Position numbers and translations under genes: made by a program. Positions 50,979 to 59,931 of a DNA stretch of 64,000 bases are shown piece by piece. The notes beneath the pieces are model-generated. The model was not told where the DNA came from, did not search any database, and saw only the letters and a list, made by a program, of their open reading frames with translations. The DNA is from Collinsella sp. GTDB taxonomy: Bacteria > Actinomycetota > Coriobacteriia > Coriobacteriales > Coriobacteriaceae. Within the stretch, counting starts at the first letter, position 1; every line of letters starts with the position of its first letter. The stretch lies in contig DXMV01000022.1 in assembly GCA_019414055.1 (NCBI GenBank), forward strand, positions 34,452 through 98,451, written 5' to 3'.

Positions 50979-52061
50979 ATGGGTCTGATTCAAAAGAAGG
51001 ACGAGAAGGACGAGATCGACGGCATCCAGATCATCGAGCGCGGCGAAGGCCCCGACGGTGACGAGGACGAGAAGATCGACCTGGTCGCCGGCACGTCTGC
51101 CGAGCACATTGCCGCCGGCACGACGGCCGAGGAGGAGGATGCTCGCCTGGAGGCAAAGATCGCCGCGGACGCCGCCGACGAGAACCTCATGCCCGAGGAG
51201 CAGGACGAGGACGACTCCGATGCGGACGACCATGCATCCAAGCACAAGAAGACGATGATCGCCGCCTTTGTGGTCGCCATCGTGATTGCTGCGGTGGTCG
51301 GCTTCTTTATCGGCAACGGTGGTTTTGGCGGCAAGGGTGTCGGCTCGTCGACCCTGACCGAGGACCAGCTCGATTCGACCGTGGCAAGCTATAGCTACAA
51401 CGGCAAGAAGAGCGATATCACCGCGCGCGAGGCTATCGAGAGCCAGTACAGCCTCGACACCGTCAAGGATAGCGATGGCAACTACACCGCTCCGTCTGCC
51501 GACGTTATCCTGTCCTACGTGCGCAACAAGATCCTGCTGGACGCTGCCGAGGACGAGGGCATTACCGTTTCTTCCAAGGAAATGAAGCAGTACGCCGAGG
51601 ATTCCATCGGCACCTCCGACTACAAGACCATGGCCACGCAGTACGGCGTGTCCAAGGACCAGGCCAAGCAGATCGTCCGCCAGTCCGCGACGCTACAGAA
51701 GCTCTATAAGAAGAAGGTCGGCGACAGCTCCGCAAGCATGCCAACCGCCCCGACCGAGCCTGCTGACGGCAACGAGGAGACCGCGAGCAAGGACTACGCC
51801 GACTACATCATCAACCTTGCCGGCGACGAGTGGGATAGCGAGAAGGGCACTTGGAAGGACGCCGACAGCACCTACGCTAAGGCGTTCGCCGACGATGCCT
51901 TTACTGCCGATAGCGCAACCTATAAGCAGGCCATGACCGCCTATTACACCGCCTACCAGCAGTACTCTTCGCAGGCCTCGAGCGCCAGCTCCAAGTGGAC
52001 CGAGTATGCTAACGGCCTCTACGCCAAGGCCAACATCAGCATCTACGGCCTGTTTGCGTAA
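50979..52061 (+). CDS. Membrane-anchored extracytoplasmic protein, SurA/foldase-like helical domain
   Basis: 360 residues, AAGGAG upstream. The N-terminal 85 residues are acidic and cytoplasmic, and one membrane helix lies at ~88-112 (MIAAFVVAIVIAAVVGFFIG). The extracytoplasmic part resembles the helical N-domain of SurA/PrsA-type foldases (VILSYVRNKILLDAAEDEGITVSSKEMKQYAED). There is no clear PPIase domain. Role in secretion or folding is an inference. Followed by a very good terminator. Confidence 0.72.
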   Translation: MGLIQKKDEKDEIDGIQIIERGEGPDGDEDEKIDLVAGTSAEHIAAGTTAEEEDARLEAKIAADAADENLMPEEQDEDDSDADDHASKHKKTMIAAFVVAIVIAAVVGFFIGNGGFGGKGVGSSTLTEDQLDSTVASYSYNGKKSDITAREAIESQYSLDTVKDSDGNYTAPSADVILSYVRNKILLDAAEDEGITVSSKEMKQYAEDSIGTSDYKTMATQYGVSKDQAKQIVRQSATLQKLYKKKVGDSSASMPTAPTEPADGNEETASKDYADYIINLAGDEWDSEKGTWKDADSTYAKAFADDAFTADSATYKQAMTAYYTAYQQYSSQASSASSKWTEYANGLYAKANISIYGLFA

Positions 52062-52103
52062 GGGCTGCCCAAGCCGCCGAGCGCGTAGCCTAAACACCTA
52101 ATT

Positions 52104-52140
52104 AAGCCCGCTAGAACGGATCGTTCTAGCGGGCTTTTTG
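52104..52140 (+). terminator. Terminator
   Basis: AAGCCCGCTAGAAC / GTTCTAGCGGGCTT stem followed by TTTGC. Confidence 0.9.
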
Positions 52141-52234
52141 CGTTAAAAGCGATGGCGGCGAAAAAGGGGAGAGGGGGTTATATGCAAAATTTTGAGGACT
52201 TTATTCATGTAAAGTGCAACCGATTTCGGGCGAA

Positions 52235-52281
52235 CTGGTAGTAACAATGTGGTACCACTGTTCATCTGGTAGTAACCAATT
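52235..52281. promoter_or_regulatory. Putative NagR operators upstream of nagE
   Basis: CTGGTAGTAACCAATT (52266-52281) is TGGT-N4-ACCA. A half-preserved twin, CTGGTAGTAACAAT (52235-52248), is followed directly by TGGTACCA (52250-52257). The same form occurs before nagR. The rest of the AT-rich gap 52141-52587 has a further TGGTAAT half-site near 52398 and no gene. Confidence 0.65.
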
Positions 52282-52587
52282 TTGGATCGAAATCGAATGG
52301 AAATTGCTAAGAATTAGTTTGGTAATGAAAGAAGCTCAGCACGTCTACCTGCGAGAACTACCGTTTACGGGCAAAAAATAACCGTTTGGCAACGATATGG
52401 TAATTTGAACGAAATGTGGTGGACGTTTGAATAGAGTGTGTGCTACCGTACATACCAGCAACCCAAAAAGGGACTGGGTTGTCTAAGTTTGCGCACCAAT
52501 GCCGGCAAGCGGAGAAGCCGGTATGCACAAGGCGCGGACATGGAACTCGTTGGTGAACAACGAAAGAAAGGTTGGAGGAGATACCAT

Positions 52588-54078
52588 ATGATGAAGTACC
52601 TCCAGAAGCTCGGCAAAGCGCTGATGCTTCCCGTCGCGGCGCTTCCCGTCGCAGGTATTCTTATGGGCGTGGGCTATCTGCTCGCTCCCGCAGTCATGGG
52701 TGCTGCCGGTGACACTACCGGTTTTGCCTATACCGCCGGTTTCCTGCTCATCAAGGCAGGCGGCGCTCTTATCGATAACATGGCCTGGCTGTTCGCAGTC
52801 GGCGCCGCTGTCGGCCTTGCCGACGATCACGATGGCACCGCTGGCCTCGCTGGCCTCGTCGCCTTCCTGATGATCCAGCAGCTCCTGAACCCCGCTGTTG
52901 TTGGCACCATTCGTGGTATGGACGCCGATGCTCAGACCGCTTGGCTTGCCACGACCGAGGGCATCGCGTTCTCCAAGATCGCTGGTAACTCCTTCATCGG
53001 CATCCTGTCCGCCATCATCGGTGGCACTTGCTACAACAAGTTCAAGGACACCCGTCTTCCCGACTGGCTGGCCTTCTTCTCCGGCAAGCGTTGCGTCGCC
53101 ATCATGACCGCCGTCATCTCCATCGTCGTCTCCGTCGTCCTGCTCTTCGCTTGGCCCCTCATCTTCGGTGCGCTCGTCGCTCTGGGCGAGGGTATCGCTG
53201 CTATGGGCGGCATCGGCGCTGGCATCTACGCCTTCCTCAACCGCCTGCTCATCCCGACCGGTCTGCACCACGCCCTGAACAACGTGTTCTGGTTCGACAC
53301 CATCGGCCTGGGCGACCTGACCCACTTCTGGGCCGGCGAGACCTCTGCTGACGTCAAGTGGAGCCTCGGTATGTACATGTCCGGCTTCTTCCCCTGCATG
53401 ATGTTCGGTATCCCGGGCGCTGCCCTGGCTATGGTTCAGACCGCTAAGAACAAGAAGGCTGCTATCGGCCTGGTTGTCTCCGCTGCTATCTGCGCCTTTG
53501 TCTGCGGCGTCACCGAGCCCTTCGAGTTCGGCTTCATGTTCCTGTGCTTCCCGCTCTACGTCGTGTACGCTGCCCTGTACGGCATCTTCACCATCATCAC
53601 CTACTATGTTGGTTTCCGTGCTGGCTTCTGCTTCTCCGCTGGTGCTACCGACCTCCTGTTCTCCTCTAGCCTCCCGGCTGCTGCCAACACCTGGATGATC
53701 ATCCCGCTGGGCATCGCTGCCTTCCTGGTCTTCTACCTCGTGTTCCGCTTCGCCATCACCAAGTTCAACCTCATGACCCCTGGTCGCGAGGATGAGGATG
53801 TCGAGGAGACCTCCGCTTCCGCCGCTGCTGGCGACGACAAGTTCGCCGCTCTGGCCGCCGCTGTTCTCGCTGCCGTCGGTGGCAAGGAGAACGTCAAGAC
53901 CGTTGACTGCTGCGCTACTCGCCTGCGCTTCGAGCTCGGCGATTCCGCTCTGGTCGACGAGGCTGCCTGCAAGAAGGCTGGCGCTCTGGGTGTCATGAAG
54001 ATGGACAAGGGTGCTACCCAGGTCATCATCGGCACGCAGGTTCAGGCTGTTGCCGAGGAGCTCAAGAAGCTTCTCTAA
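52588..54078 (+). CDS. nagE: PTS N-acetylglucosamine-specific EIICB
   Basis: 496 residues from ATG 52588 (GGAGGAG 7 nt upstream). The EIIC glucose/GlcNAc-family membrane domain covers residues ~1-390 (YLQKLGKALMLPVAALPVAG at the start; GVTEPFEFGFMFLCFPLYVV with the Glu-Pro motif). A linker with DEDVEET precedes an EIIB domain at ~420-496 with the phospho-Cys at 442 in VDCCATRLRFEL. There is no EIIA domain, so phosphate must come from another protein. The context (NagR-like regulator, NagA) supports GlcNAc as substrate. Confidence 0.92.
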   Translation: MMKYLQKLGKALMLPVAALPVAGILMGVGYLLAPAVMGAAGDTTGFAYTAGFLLIKAGGALIDNMAWLFAVGAAVGLADDHDGTAGLAGLVAFLMIQQLLNPAVVGTIRGMDADAQTAWLATTEGIAFSKIAGNSFIGILSAIIGGTCYNKFKDTRLPDWLAFFSGKRCVAIMTAVISIVVSVVLLFAWPLIFGALVALGEGIAAMGGIGAGIYAFLNRLLIPTGLHHALNNVFWFDTIGLGDLTHFWAGETSADVKWSLGMYMSGFFPCMMFGIPGAALAMVQTAKNKKAAIGLVVSAAICAFVCGVTEPFEFGFMFLCFPLYVVYAALYGIFTIITYYVGFRAGFCFSAGATDLLFSSSLPAAANTWMIIPLGIAAFLVFYLVFRFAITKFNLMTPGREDEDVEETSASAAAGDDKFAALAAAVLAAVGGKENVKTVDCCATRLRFELGDSALVDEAACKKAGALGVMKMDKGATQVIIGTQVQAVAEELKKLL

Positions 54079-54100
54079 GCCTTAAAGACGTATCTGTCTT

Positions 54101-54141
54101 GCAAAGGGTCGTCCCGCTCCGCGGGGGCGGCCCTTTTTGCT
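54101..54141 (+). terminator. nagE terminator
   Basis: GCAAAGGGTCGTCCCG pairs with CGGGGGCGGCCCTTTTTGC with small mismatches; T-run included. Confidence 0.8.
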
Positions 54142-54266
54142 ACCTCAATACTTGATGCAGCGATGTGATTGGTATTACAGCGCACAGGCTATCGACCGGC
54201 AAACAATATTGAAATGTACGGGCTGACCTGCTGTTATTCCATTTAAACTGCTATAGTACGTGGTGT

Positions 54267-54283
54267 CTGGTTACAACCAATTT
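54267..54283. promoter_or_regulatory. Putative NagR operator upstream of nagR
   Basis: CTGGTTACAACCAATTT, again TGGT-N4-ACCA followed by ATT. It lies just downstream of a TATAGT -10 (54252-54257), where a bound repressor would block transcription: autoregulation is likely. Confidence 0.65.
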
Positions 54284-54310
54284 CGAGTCATTTATCCGGC
54301 AGGTATCATT

Positions 54311-55042
54311 ATGGCAATGGGAGCGCGCAAACAACCTCTGTACGATCAACTCGTCGATTTGCTGACCGATAAAATCGATCACGAACTTCGACCCGGCGAC
54401 TATTTGCCGTCCGAGCGTGACTTGTCGGAGCGCTACGGTCTCTCGCGTACGACGGTTCGCCTTGCCCTGCAGGAGCTTGAGCGCTTGGGCTTGGTGGTTC
54501 GTCAGCGCGGCCGTGGAACCATGGTGTGCGACCGCTCTCTGCAAACGGCAAACCTCACGCAGACCTATAGCTTTACCGAGCAGATGAAGGCGATCGGTCG
54601 TGTACCCAAGACGACGATTCTTGAGTTTACTGAGGTTGAGGCTGACAAGAATATTGCCGTAGAGATGAACGCGCGTCTGGGCGAGCGTCTGTACAAGATC
54701 AAGCGCCTGCGTATTGCCGATGGTGTGCCGCTCATGATTGAGTGCACGTATCTGCCAAGCCGCAAGTTCTTTGCGCTTAAGCGCCCCATGATCGAGAACA
54801 AATCGCTGTACGACATGATCGAGCAGGACTTTCACGAGAAAGTTCGCGTGGCAGAGGAAGAATTCTACGCGAGTATCGTACGCCATTCCGACGCTCGTCT
54901 GCTCGAGATTGCCGAAGGCGCACCGGTCCTGGATTTGATTCGTACCACCTATGACATGAACAACGAGGTTATCGAGTATACGCGTTCGGTTGCGCGTGCC
55001 GACCAGTTTAAGTACAAGGTCTACCACAACCGCGCCGTCTAG
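54311..55042 (+). CDS. nagR: GntR/HutC-family regulator, NagR type
   Basis: 243 residues from ATG 54311. The winged HTH is YDQLVDLLTDKIDHELRPGD to SRTTVRLALQELERLGLVVRQRG. The UTRA domain has YKIKRLRIADGVPLMIECTY and ends with VIEYTRSVARADQFKYKV. NagR/YvoA proteins bind GlcNAc-6-P or GlcN-6-P and repress GlcNAc genes. Its position between nagE and nagA, and the matching operators, support this role. Confidence 0.88.
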   Translation: MAMGARKQPLYDQLVDLLTDKIDHELRPGDYLPSERDLSERYGLSRTTVRLALQELERLGLVVRQRGRGTMVCDRSLQTANLTQTYSFTEQMKAIGRVPKTTILEFTEVEADKNIAVEMNARLGERLYKIKRLRIADGVPLMIECTYLPSRKFFALKRPMIENKSLYDMIEQDFHEKVRVAEEEFYASIVRHSDARLLEIAEGAPVLDLIRTTYDMNNEVIEYTRSVARADQFKYKVYHNRAV

Positions 55043-55185
55043 AGTTATTGGGTATAAACGGCTTGGCGTGTTTTGCGGCGGGTGCAAAATGTGCCAAGCA
55101 CAAGAAGGCAACGAACAATCGCTCGAATTAACAATGCAGTGGTTTTTGATCCGCCCTAAAACGCACTGCGGGTACGGGAGCATAG

Positions 55186-56355
55186 ATGAGCACGTATGCT
55201 ATCAAGGCCGACAAGTTCTTTTTGCCGGCGGGGCCGCAGCTGGGCGGCTACCTCATGGTCGAAGACGGCGTCTTTGGCGCTTGGCAGGCCGCTGAGCCCG
55301 CTTGTGAGATCAAGGATTACTCGGGTACATGGATTGCACCAGGCATGGTGGACACCCACATTCATGGCTTCTATAACCATGCCACGACCGATAACGATGC
55401 CGAGGGCATCAACATCAGTTCGACCGAGCTCGCTCGTCGTGGTACCACCAGCTGGCTGCCTACGACCTTTACCGACGGCGTGGAGCAGATCAAGGACGCC
55501 TGCGCCGCTATTGCTCAGGCAGACGAAGAGCGCGGGCCCGAGTTCTGCGGTGCTCGTATTCAGGGTATCTACCTGGAGGGTCCGTTCTTTACCATGAAGC
55601 ACGTGGGTGCCCAGAACCCTGCCTTTTTGATTGACCCGTCCGAGACAGTTTTTGACGAGTGGCAGGAGGCCGCCGGCGGTCGTATCGTCAAGAGCGCCAT
55701 GGCGGCCGAGCGCGATGGCGCTGCCGCTTACGCCGCGGCTCTGAGCGCAAAGGGCGTCGTGACCTGCATCGGCCACTCCGATGCCACCTACGATGAGTGC
55801 GCCGCCGTTATCAATGCTGGCGCCAGCTGCTTTACGCATACCTACAACGGCCAGCGCGGCCTGCATCATCGTGAGCCCGGTGTCGTCGGTGCTGCTATGA
55901 CCACTCCCAACACCTATGCCGAGATCATCTGCGATGGCAAGCATGTGAACCCCGCTGCCATCAAGGCGCTGCTGCAGGCCAAGGGCTGGCAACATACGGT
56001 GCTCATCACCGACTGCTTGGGTTGCGGCGGTATGCCCGAGGGTAAGTACACCAGCGGCGGCATGGATGTCGTCATGAAGGACAACCTTTGCTGGCTTGCC
56101 GATGGTTCTGCTATCGCCGGCTCGGTGCTCACGCTCGCGCAGGGCGTAAAGAACATCGTCGACTGGGGTCTTGCGAGCGCCGATATCGCCATTCGCATGG
56201 CGACCGAGGTGCCCGCGCGCTCTGCTCACGTCGAAGATAAATGTGGCAGCATTATGCCTGGCCGCGATGCCGACTTTGTTGTGTTCAATCCCGACCTTAC
56301 CCTGGTCGAGACGTATGTGGGTGGCAGCAGCGTCGGTAACGCGTTTGCCGAGTAG
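55186..56355 (+). CDS. nagA: N-acetylglucosamine-6-phosphate deacetylase
   Basis: 389 residues, GGGAG upstream. Amidohydrolase fold: GMVDTHIHGFYNHATTD holds the metal-site HxH, IYLEGPFF holds the metal-binding Glu, CIGHSDATYDEC and THTYNGQRGLHHREPG hold the His ligands and substrate loop, and VLITDCLGCGGMPEG has the catalytic Asp. It deacetylates GlcNAc-6-P delivered by NagE. No nagB lies next to it. Confidence 0.94.
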   Translation: MSTYAIKADKFFLPAGPQLGGYLMVEDGVFGAWQAAEPACEIKDYSGTWIAPGMVDTHIHGFYNHATTDNDAEGINISSTELARRGTTSWLPTTFTDGVEQIKDACAAIAQADEERGPEFCGARIQGIYLEGPFFTMKHVGAQNPAFLIDPSETVFDEWQEAAGGRIVKSAMAAERDGAAAYAAALSAKGVVTCIGHSDATYDECAAVINAGASCFTHTYNGQRGLHHREPGVVGAAMTTPNTYAEIICDGKHVNPAAIKALLQAKGWQHTVLITDCLGCGGMPEGKYTSGGMDVVMKDNLCWLADGSAIAGSVLTLAQGVKNIVDWGLASADIAIRMATEVPARSAHVEDKCGSIMPGRDADFVVFNPDLTLVETYVGGSSVGNAFAE

Positions 56356-56387
56356 CCGCCAAAGAAACGATCCGAGAGGGGATTTAG

Positions 56388-56861
56388 ATGATTTACGGTG
56401 CATTGGGCGATATCGAGGAGTACCGCGGAATGCTTAAGGGCCTCGACGTACTGATCGACTGGCTCGAGGAGAACGACCCGGCACAGCTCGAGGTCGGCAG
56501 TCATCCGATTTTGGGCGACAAGGTCTTTGCGAACGTCATGGCTCCCACGACGCGTCCCGAGGTCGAGGCTCACTATGAGACGCATCAGCGCTATCACGAT
56601 TTGCAGATCGACGTCGAGGGTCGTGAGGCCTTTAAGGTCGCCACGGGCAGCCTGACGCTGGTCCAGGAGTTTGACGAGAAGGACGACTACGATTTGGTCG
56701 ATTCCGACGCTTCGATCGCCGGTGATCTTGCCGACGACAAGTTTGCACTGTTCGTTGCCGGCGAGCCTCACATGCCCACGCTCGAGTTCCCGGGCGATGG
56801 CGCACAGCCGGTCAAGAAGATCTGCTTTAAGCTCCTTGCTGATGCTTACTGGGGGGAGTAG
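56388..56861 (+). CDS. YhcH/YjgK/YiaL family protein
   Basis: 157 residues, GAGAGGGG upstream, 32 nt after nagA. Family marks: GALGDIEEYRG, the metal-binding FANVMAPTTRPEVEAHYETHQRYHDLQIDVEG (shown in part; Glu and His ligands), and FPGDGAQPVKKICFKL at the end. YhcH/NanQ is an anomerase for N-acetylneuraminate; here it may serve amino-sugar metabolism in general. Last gene of the nag cluster. Confidence 0.9.
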   Translation: MIYGALGDIEEYRGMLKGLDVLIDWLEENDPAQLEVGSHPILGDKVFANVMAPTTRPEVEAHYETHQRYHDLQIDVEGREAFKVATGSLTLVQEFDEKDDYDLVDSDASIAGDLADDKFALFVAGEPHMPTLEFPGDGAQPVKKICFKLLADAYWGE

Positions 56862-56920
56862 CGAGCTGCTCGGCTGAGTTGTTCGTATTGCGAGCGTTAT
56901 CCCATGGAGGAGCGCGCTTG

Positions 56921-56976
56921 GGCCCCGCTGATCGCAGTTTCCCGTTTGGGAGGCCGCGGTTGGCGGGGCTTTTTGT
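56921..56976 (+). terminator. nag cluster terminator
   Basis: GCCCCGC at 56922 pairs with GCGGGGC at ~56960, with inner GATCGC/GCGGTT-type pairing, followed by TTTTTGTTG. Confidence 0.65.
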
Positions 56977-57040
56977 TGAGTAGGGGAGTTGCCGGCGGCG
57001 TTGTGCTTGGATTGGCGGATGTGCGTTCGAAATCGGCAAC

Positions 57041-57063
57041 AAAAAAGCCGCCCGTAGGCGGCT
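57041..57063 (-). terminator. Terminator of the tRNA-Thr transcript
   Basis: On the minus strand GCCGCCTACGGGCGGC is followed by six T, a few bases past the tRNA 3' end. It belongs to the original tRNA gene. Confidence 0.75.
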
Positions 57064-57074
57064 ATCTTGTGCAA

Positions 57075-57119
57075 TGGAGCCAGCGACCGGGCTCGAACCG
57101 GTGACCCCCGCTTTACGAG
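57075..57119 (-). pseudogene. 3' half of tRNA-Thr(CGT), left attachment site of the mobile element
   Basis: On the minus strand the fragment reads loop CTCGTAA (anticodon CGT, U33 present), 3' anticodon stem AGCGG, variable GGGTC, T-arm ACCGG-TTCGAGC-CCGGT, acceptor CGCTGGC, discriminator T, then CCA. The 5' side of the anticodon stem should be CCGCT but reads ACGTA, and no D-arm or 5' acceptor follows. The tRNA is cut at the anticodon loop, as expected when a tyrosine integrase recombines there. An intact tRNA-Thr should lie at the right end of the element, beyond this window. Confidence 0.85.
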
Positions 57120-57271
57120 TACGTGAATTGAACCTTTACCCAGATAGTGCGAATTTCACTGAGTTTAAAATAACTGCACGTAAATATATGTATATAGCAA
57201 ATATCGAGCTAGCTATTAGAACTAGATTTCCCACCAATTTCACACTTATCGACGCTTGAAAGTGTGAAATC

Positions 57272-57328
57272 TTTCCATTAGGCTTGATGGCAAAGCCTTT
57301 AAAGCTTTGCCATCAAGCCTAATGGAAA
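57272..57328. repeat. 25-bp perfect palindrome before the integrase
   Basis: Arms 57272-57296 and 57304-57328 are exact complements around a 7-nt loop (CTTTAAA). It lies between the attachment site and the integrase start. It could be a terminator that insulates int, or a binding or processing site. Confidence 0.8.
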
Positions 57329-57342
57329 ACCTAGTGAGGGAT

Positions 57343-58623
57343 ATGATTCAGGGATCGATAAAAAAGACCGCACGCGGAACTTCGGAGTGCATCGATAAGG
57401 CCAAGGGGGTCTATCGAATCTACTTTTCTCTGGGAAAGGACCCTGATACGGGCCGGTACCGTCGCAGCCCATCGCGTAGAGTCCATTGCAGGAGCAAGAA
57501 CCCGAAAAATTAGCCGAGTGAGGTTGCCAAGGCGCTAGAGGCCTATAGGGCTGAGCTTGAGGGTGCTTCCAGCCGGGAGAATGACGTTCTGGGTTTATCG
57601 GATTATGCAGACAGGTTTCATGTAAATAGGGAGTCGACTATGGGGTCGCCTCTTGCCTATGAACGTGAAGGATTGGATATCCGCCATATACGCGAGCTGT
57701 TCGGCAATCCCAATCTCGATCGGCTTAAATCGGATGACATTCGTGCCGTGTATGCCAAGGCTAGAAAAGACGGGCGGTTCAGCGAGAGTGAAATTCGCCG
57801 CATCCACATCAAGCTTAAACAGATTATGGAGGACGCCGTCGATAACGACCTTGTGGGAAAGAACCCGTGCAGGGCAGTGAAGCTGCCCAAGCAGAATGTC
57901 GAGGCTCGTAAGGCGCTGAGTGCCGAGGAGGCGGCAAGGCTGCTTACGGTCCTTTTGGAAGAGAAGCCATCTTCCTTCATCACGTGCACAATGCTTCTGC
58001 TTCTATGCGGCTTAAGGAAAGGGGAGGCCCTGGGCCTCTCGTGGGAGGATTATGACCCCGATGCCAAGACCTTAAGGATAGTGAAGCAATATACGAACGA
58101 TAGGACGCTGAGGCCGCCTAAATCAAAGATGAGTAGGCGCAAGATTTCGGTGGGAGATGAGCTTGCCGACTATTTGGACAGATGGAAAGACATTCAGCGG
58201 AGTGAGTTCGATTCATTTGCAGTGGGGCAGACCGGAGAAACGCCGATTGTCCATTCCATTGGGATTGCCGATGTCCCCGGCGGCAAACGGGCCTTTGTGA
58301 CCCGGATGGACGGACATAACTATTCGAGGGCGTTTAGGCTGTTTGCAGTGAAAAACGGCTTCGGTTCTTTTAAAGAGAGCAGGGAGGTCGTTGGCAGCGA
58401 CGGCGCCGCTCGCACGCGCTATACGGGCTACAGCGGGCTGAAGCCTCATGAACTGAGGCATACGCAGGCGACTCTGCTCGTTGGGGCCAATACGGATATC
58501 AAGACGATCCAAGCGCGTCTGGGCCACGCCAGCCCATCGACGACGCTGTCCATCTATAGCCACTTTATCGAGGCCAATGACCAGAAGGCTGCGTCTGCGT
58601 TGGACAATCTGCTGAAAGGCTAG
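57343..58623 (+). pseudogene. Tyrosine recombinase/integrase interrupted by one in-frame TAG
   Basis: The frame runs from ATG 57343 (GAGGG upstream) to 58623 with one TAG at 57511-57513. Upstream text (GVYRIYFSLGKDPDTGRYRR) is the arm-binding domain and downstream text (EVAKALEAYRAELEG) continues it in the same frame. The core-binding domain and catalytic domain are intact: CGLRKGEALGLSWEDY (Arg), LKPHELRHTQATLL (HxxR) and LGHASPSTTLSIYSHF (nucleophile Tyr). A truncated protein could start at ATG 57640 but would lack the N-terminal domain. Either the element is immobile, or the stop is read through or recent. Confidence 0.88.
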
Positions 58624-58653
58624 AAAAAGAGGCCCCATCGGGCCTCTTTTTCT
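58624..58653. terminator. Bidirectional terminator after the integrase
   Basis: AAAAAGAGGCCC / GGGCCTCTTTTT with a 3-nt loop. It ends both the integrase and the convergent gene at 58652. Confidence 0.85.
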
Positions 58654-59416
58654 AAGCGGCATTGTTTCGGCAGATCATCGCGCCGTATGGCGGCTCCAGC
58701 TCCATTGACTGATAGTAGCTGGCATCTAGAAGATTGAAATAGCAAATGATGGGAGCAGCAAGGTGCTCGTCCTTATTTAGGTAATGCCCCTCGTCATCTG
58801 TGACCAGTTTGACCTCGTCGCGGATCACATCGGCCATGCGGGGCCAGAGTTTGGTTGCGCGTTGCAATTTATCCTTTGGGCTAAAGTCGCCATTGTGGAA
58901 GAAGACAAAATGGGGAGCGTCGTACTTTGCTCCGCCGCGAATTTCGATAATTCCGACCTGGCTGCACGATTCTGCGCAATCTTCCGGCTCCAGAAGCGTC
59001 CATGAGGAGGGAAAGACCGCGTAATCACCGCCCAAAAGATTGACACGCTTCATGCCCTGGGGCTCTTCTGCCTCTTTATAGTAGAGGGATAGATGGTCGT
59101 AGAGGCGCTGGAACTGTTCACGTTCCAACTCTTTAGTGCTAAACGTCAGCTCTTCTGTCCCGTCGATGGGAAGGGCTCTCATCTCGTTAGTGATGAGTTG
59201 GATCTCCTTGGCACAAGTGTCTTCCAGGACTTTTGCAAATCGGGGCGTAAGCCCTGTAAGCAAATTGCACAGATAGTCGATCGCCTCGCCGGTGCTCCTG
59301 ATCGATTCAGGGTTTTTACGGCGCAGCTCGTCGATTTTCTTGGGTGTGGTTTCCAGAACAGTTGTTCCGTACTTTATTTTTTTCATCTTGCTTCCGGATA
59401 ATGGTAAACGGCCCAT
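58652..59416 (-). CDS. Hypothetical protein of the mobile element
   Basis: 254 residues from ATG 59416 (TTGGAG 7 nt upstream); ATG 59386 and ATG 59434 are alternatives. It is a soluble, acidic-basic mixed protein. The N-terminal half is helical with KIKYGTTVLETTPKKIDELR. The C-terminal half has PHFVFFHNGDFSPKDKLQRA and APIICYFNLLDASYYQSMEL. I do not recognise it. It is the only minus-strand gene among the intact element genes and sits where cargo or immunity genes often lie. Divergent from the HTH/ATPase pair. Confidence 0.65.
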   Translation of the reverse strand: MGRLPLSGSKMKKIKYGTTVLETTPKKIDELRRKNPESIRSTGEAIDYLCNLLTGLTPRFAKVLEDTCAKEIQLITNEMRALPIDGTEELTFSTKELEREQFQRLYDHLSLYYKEAEEPQGMKRVNLLGGDYAVFPSSWTLLEPEDCAESCSQVGIIEIRGGAKYDAPHFVFFHNGDFSPKDKLQRATKLWPRMADVIRDEVKLVTDDEGHYLNKDEHLAAPIICYFNLLDASYYQSMELEPPYGAMICRNNAA

Positions 59417-59676
59417 GATAACTCCAATCTCCATATATGATTGTAATTCAGTTAGACGTAAAAATCTATGACGTTAGAAAATGAATTAGAAAAGAAATTA
59501 GATTAAAATACCGAATCACCGTGCGAAATAGTATAATGGCATTAGGTAATAGCCTGACCAGCTGGTCTGAAAGGAGTTATTTAATTCTCGGTCGTTGATT
59601 GAAAAGCCGCCCGCCCTTCCCTAACTAAGTTTGGCGACGAAGGGGGAGGGGCGAGCAAGCCCGAAAGGATTCTACC

Positions 59677-59931
59677 ATGATTGGAGAACCCCAACCGTAC
59701 GTTGCTGTACAGGCATCATCTGCGGTTTCTTTTCGCCCCGACTTGGGGCGCGAACGCCTTCTCGGTATTTCCGACGTGAGCAAAATGACCGGACTCAGTC
59801 CGGTCACTGCATCGAAGCTCATGAAGGAGAGCGGGCACGCGATTGCGTTGCATCGCCGCGTTTTTATTCTCGAGTCGAGCCTGTTTGCCTATCTCCGTGA
59901 ACTGGAGGTGAGCAGGCCGTGTCGTCTGTAA
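59677..59931 (+). CDS. Excisionase-like helix-turn-helix protein
   Basis: 84 residues, GAAAGGA upstream. A single MerR/Xis-type winged helix: LGISDVSKMTGLSPVTASKL then ALHRRVFILESSLFAYLRELE. It overlaps the ATPase gene by 13 nt, so the two are co-expressed. It may direct excision or control replication of the element. The 260-bp upstream gap has an extended -10 (TAGTATAAT at about 59529-59537) and no gene. Confidence 0.78.
   Translation: MIGEPQPYVAVQASSAVSFRPDLGRERLLGISDVSKMTGLSPVTASKLMKESGHAIALHRRVFILESSLFAYLRELEVSRPCRL

Noticed and set aside
57004..57259. Short plus-strand open frames reading WSQRPGSNR and MEPATGLEPVT
   Set aside because: This is the familiar false translation of the tRNA T-arm antisense; the locus is a tRNA-Thr fragment.
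57640..58623. Integrase as an intact gene starting at ATG 57640
   Set aside because: No ribosome binding site there, and coding clearly continues upstream in the same frame across the TAG.
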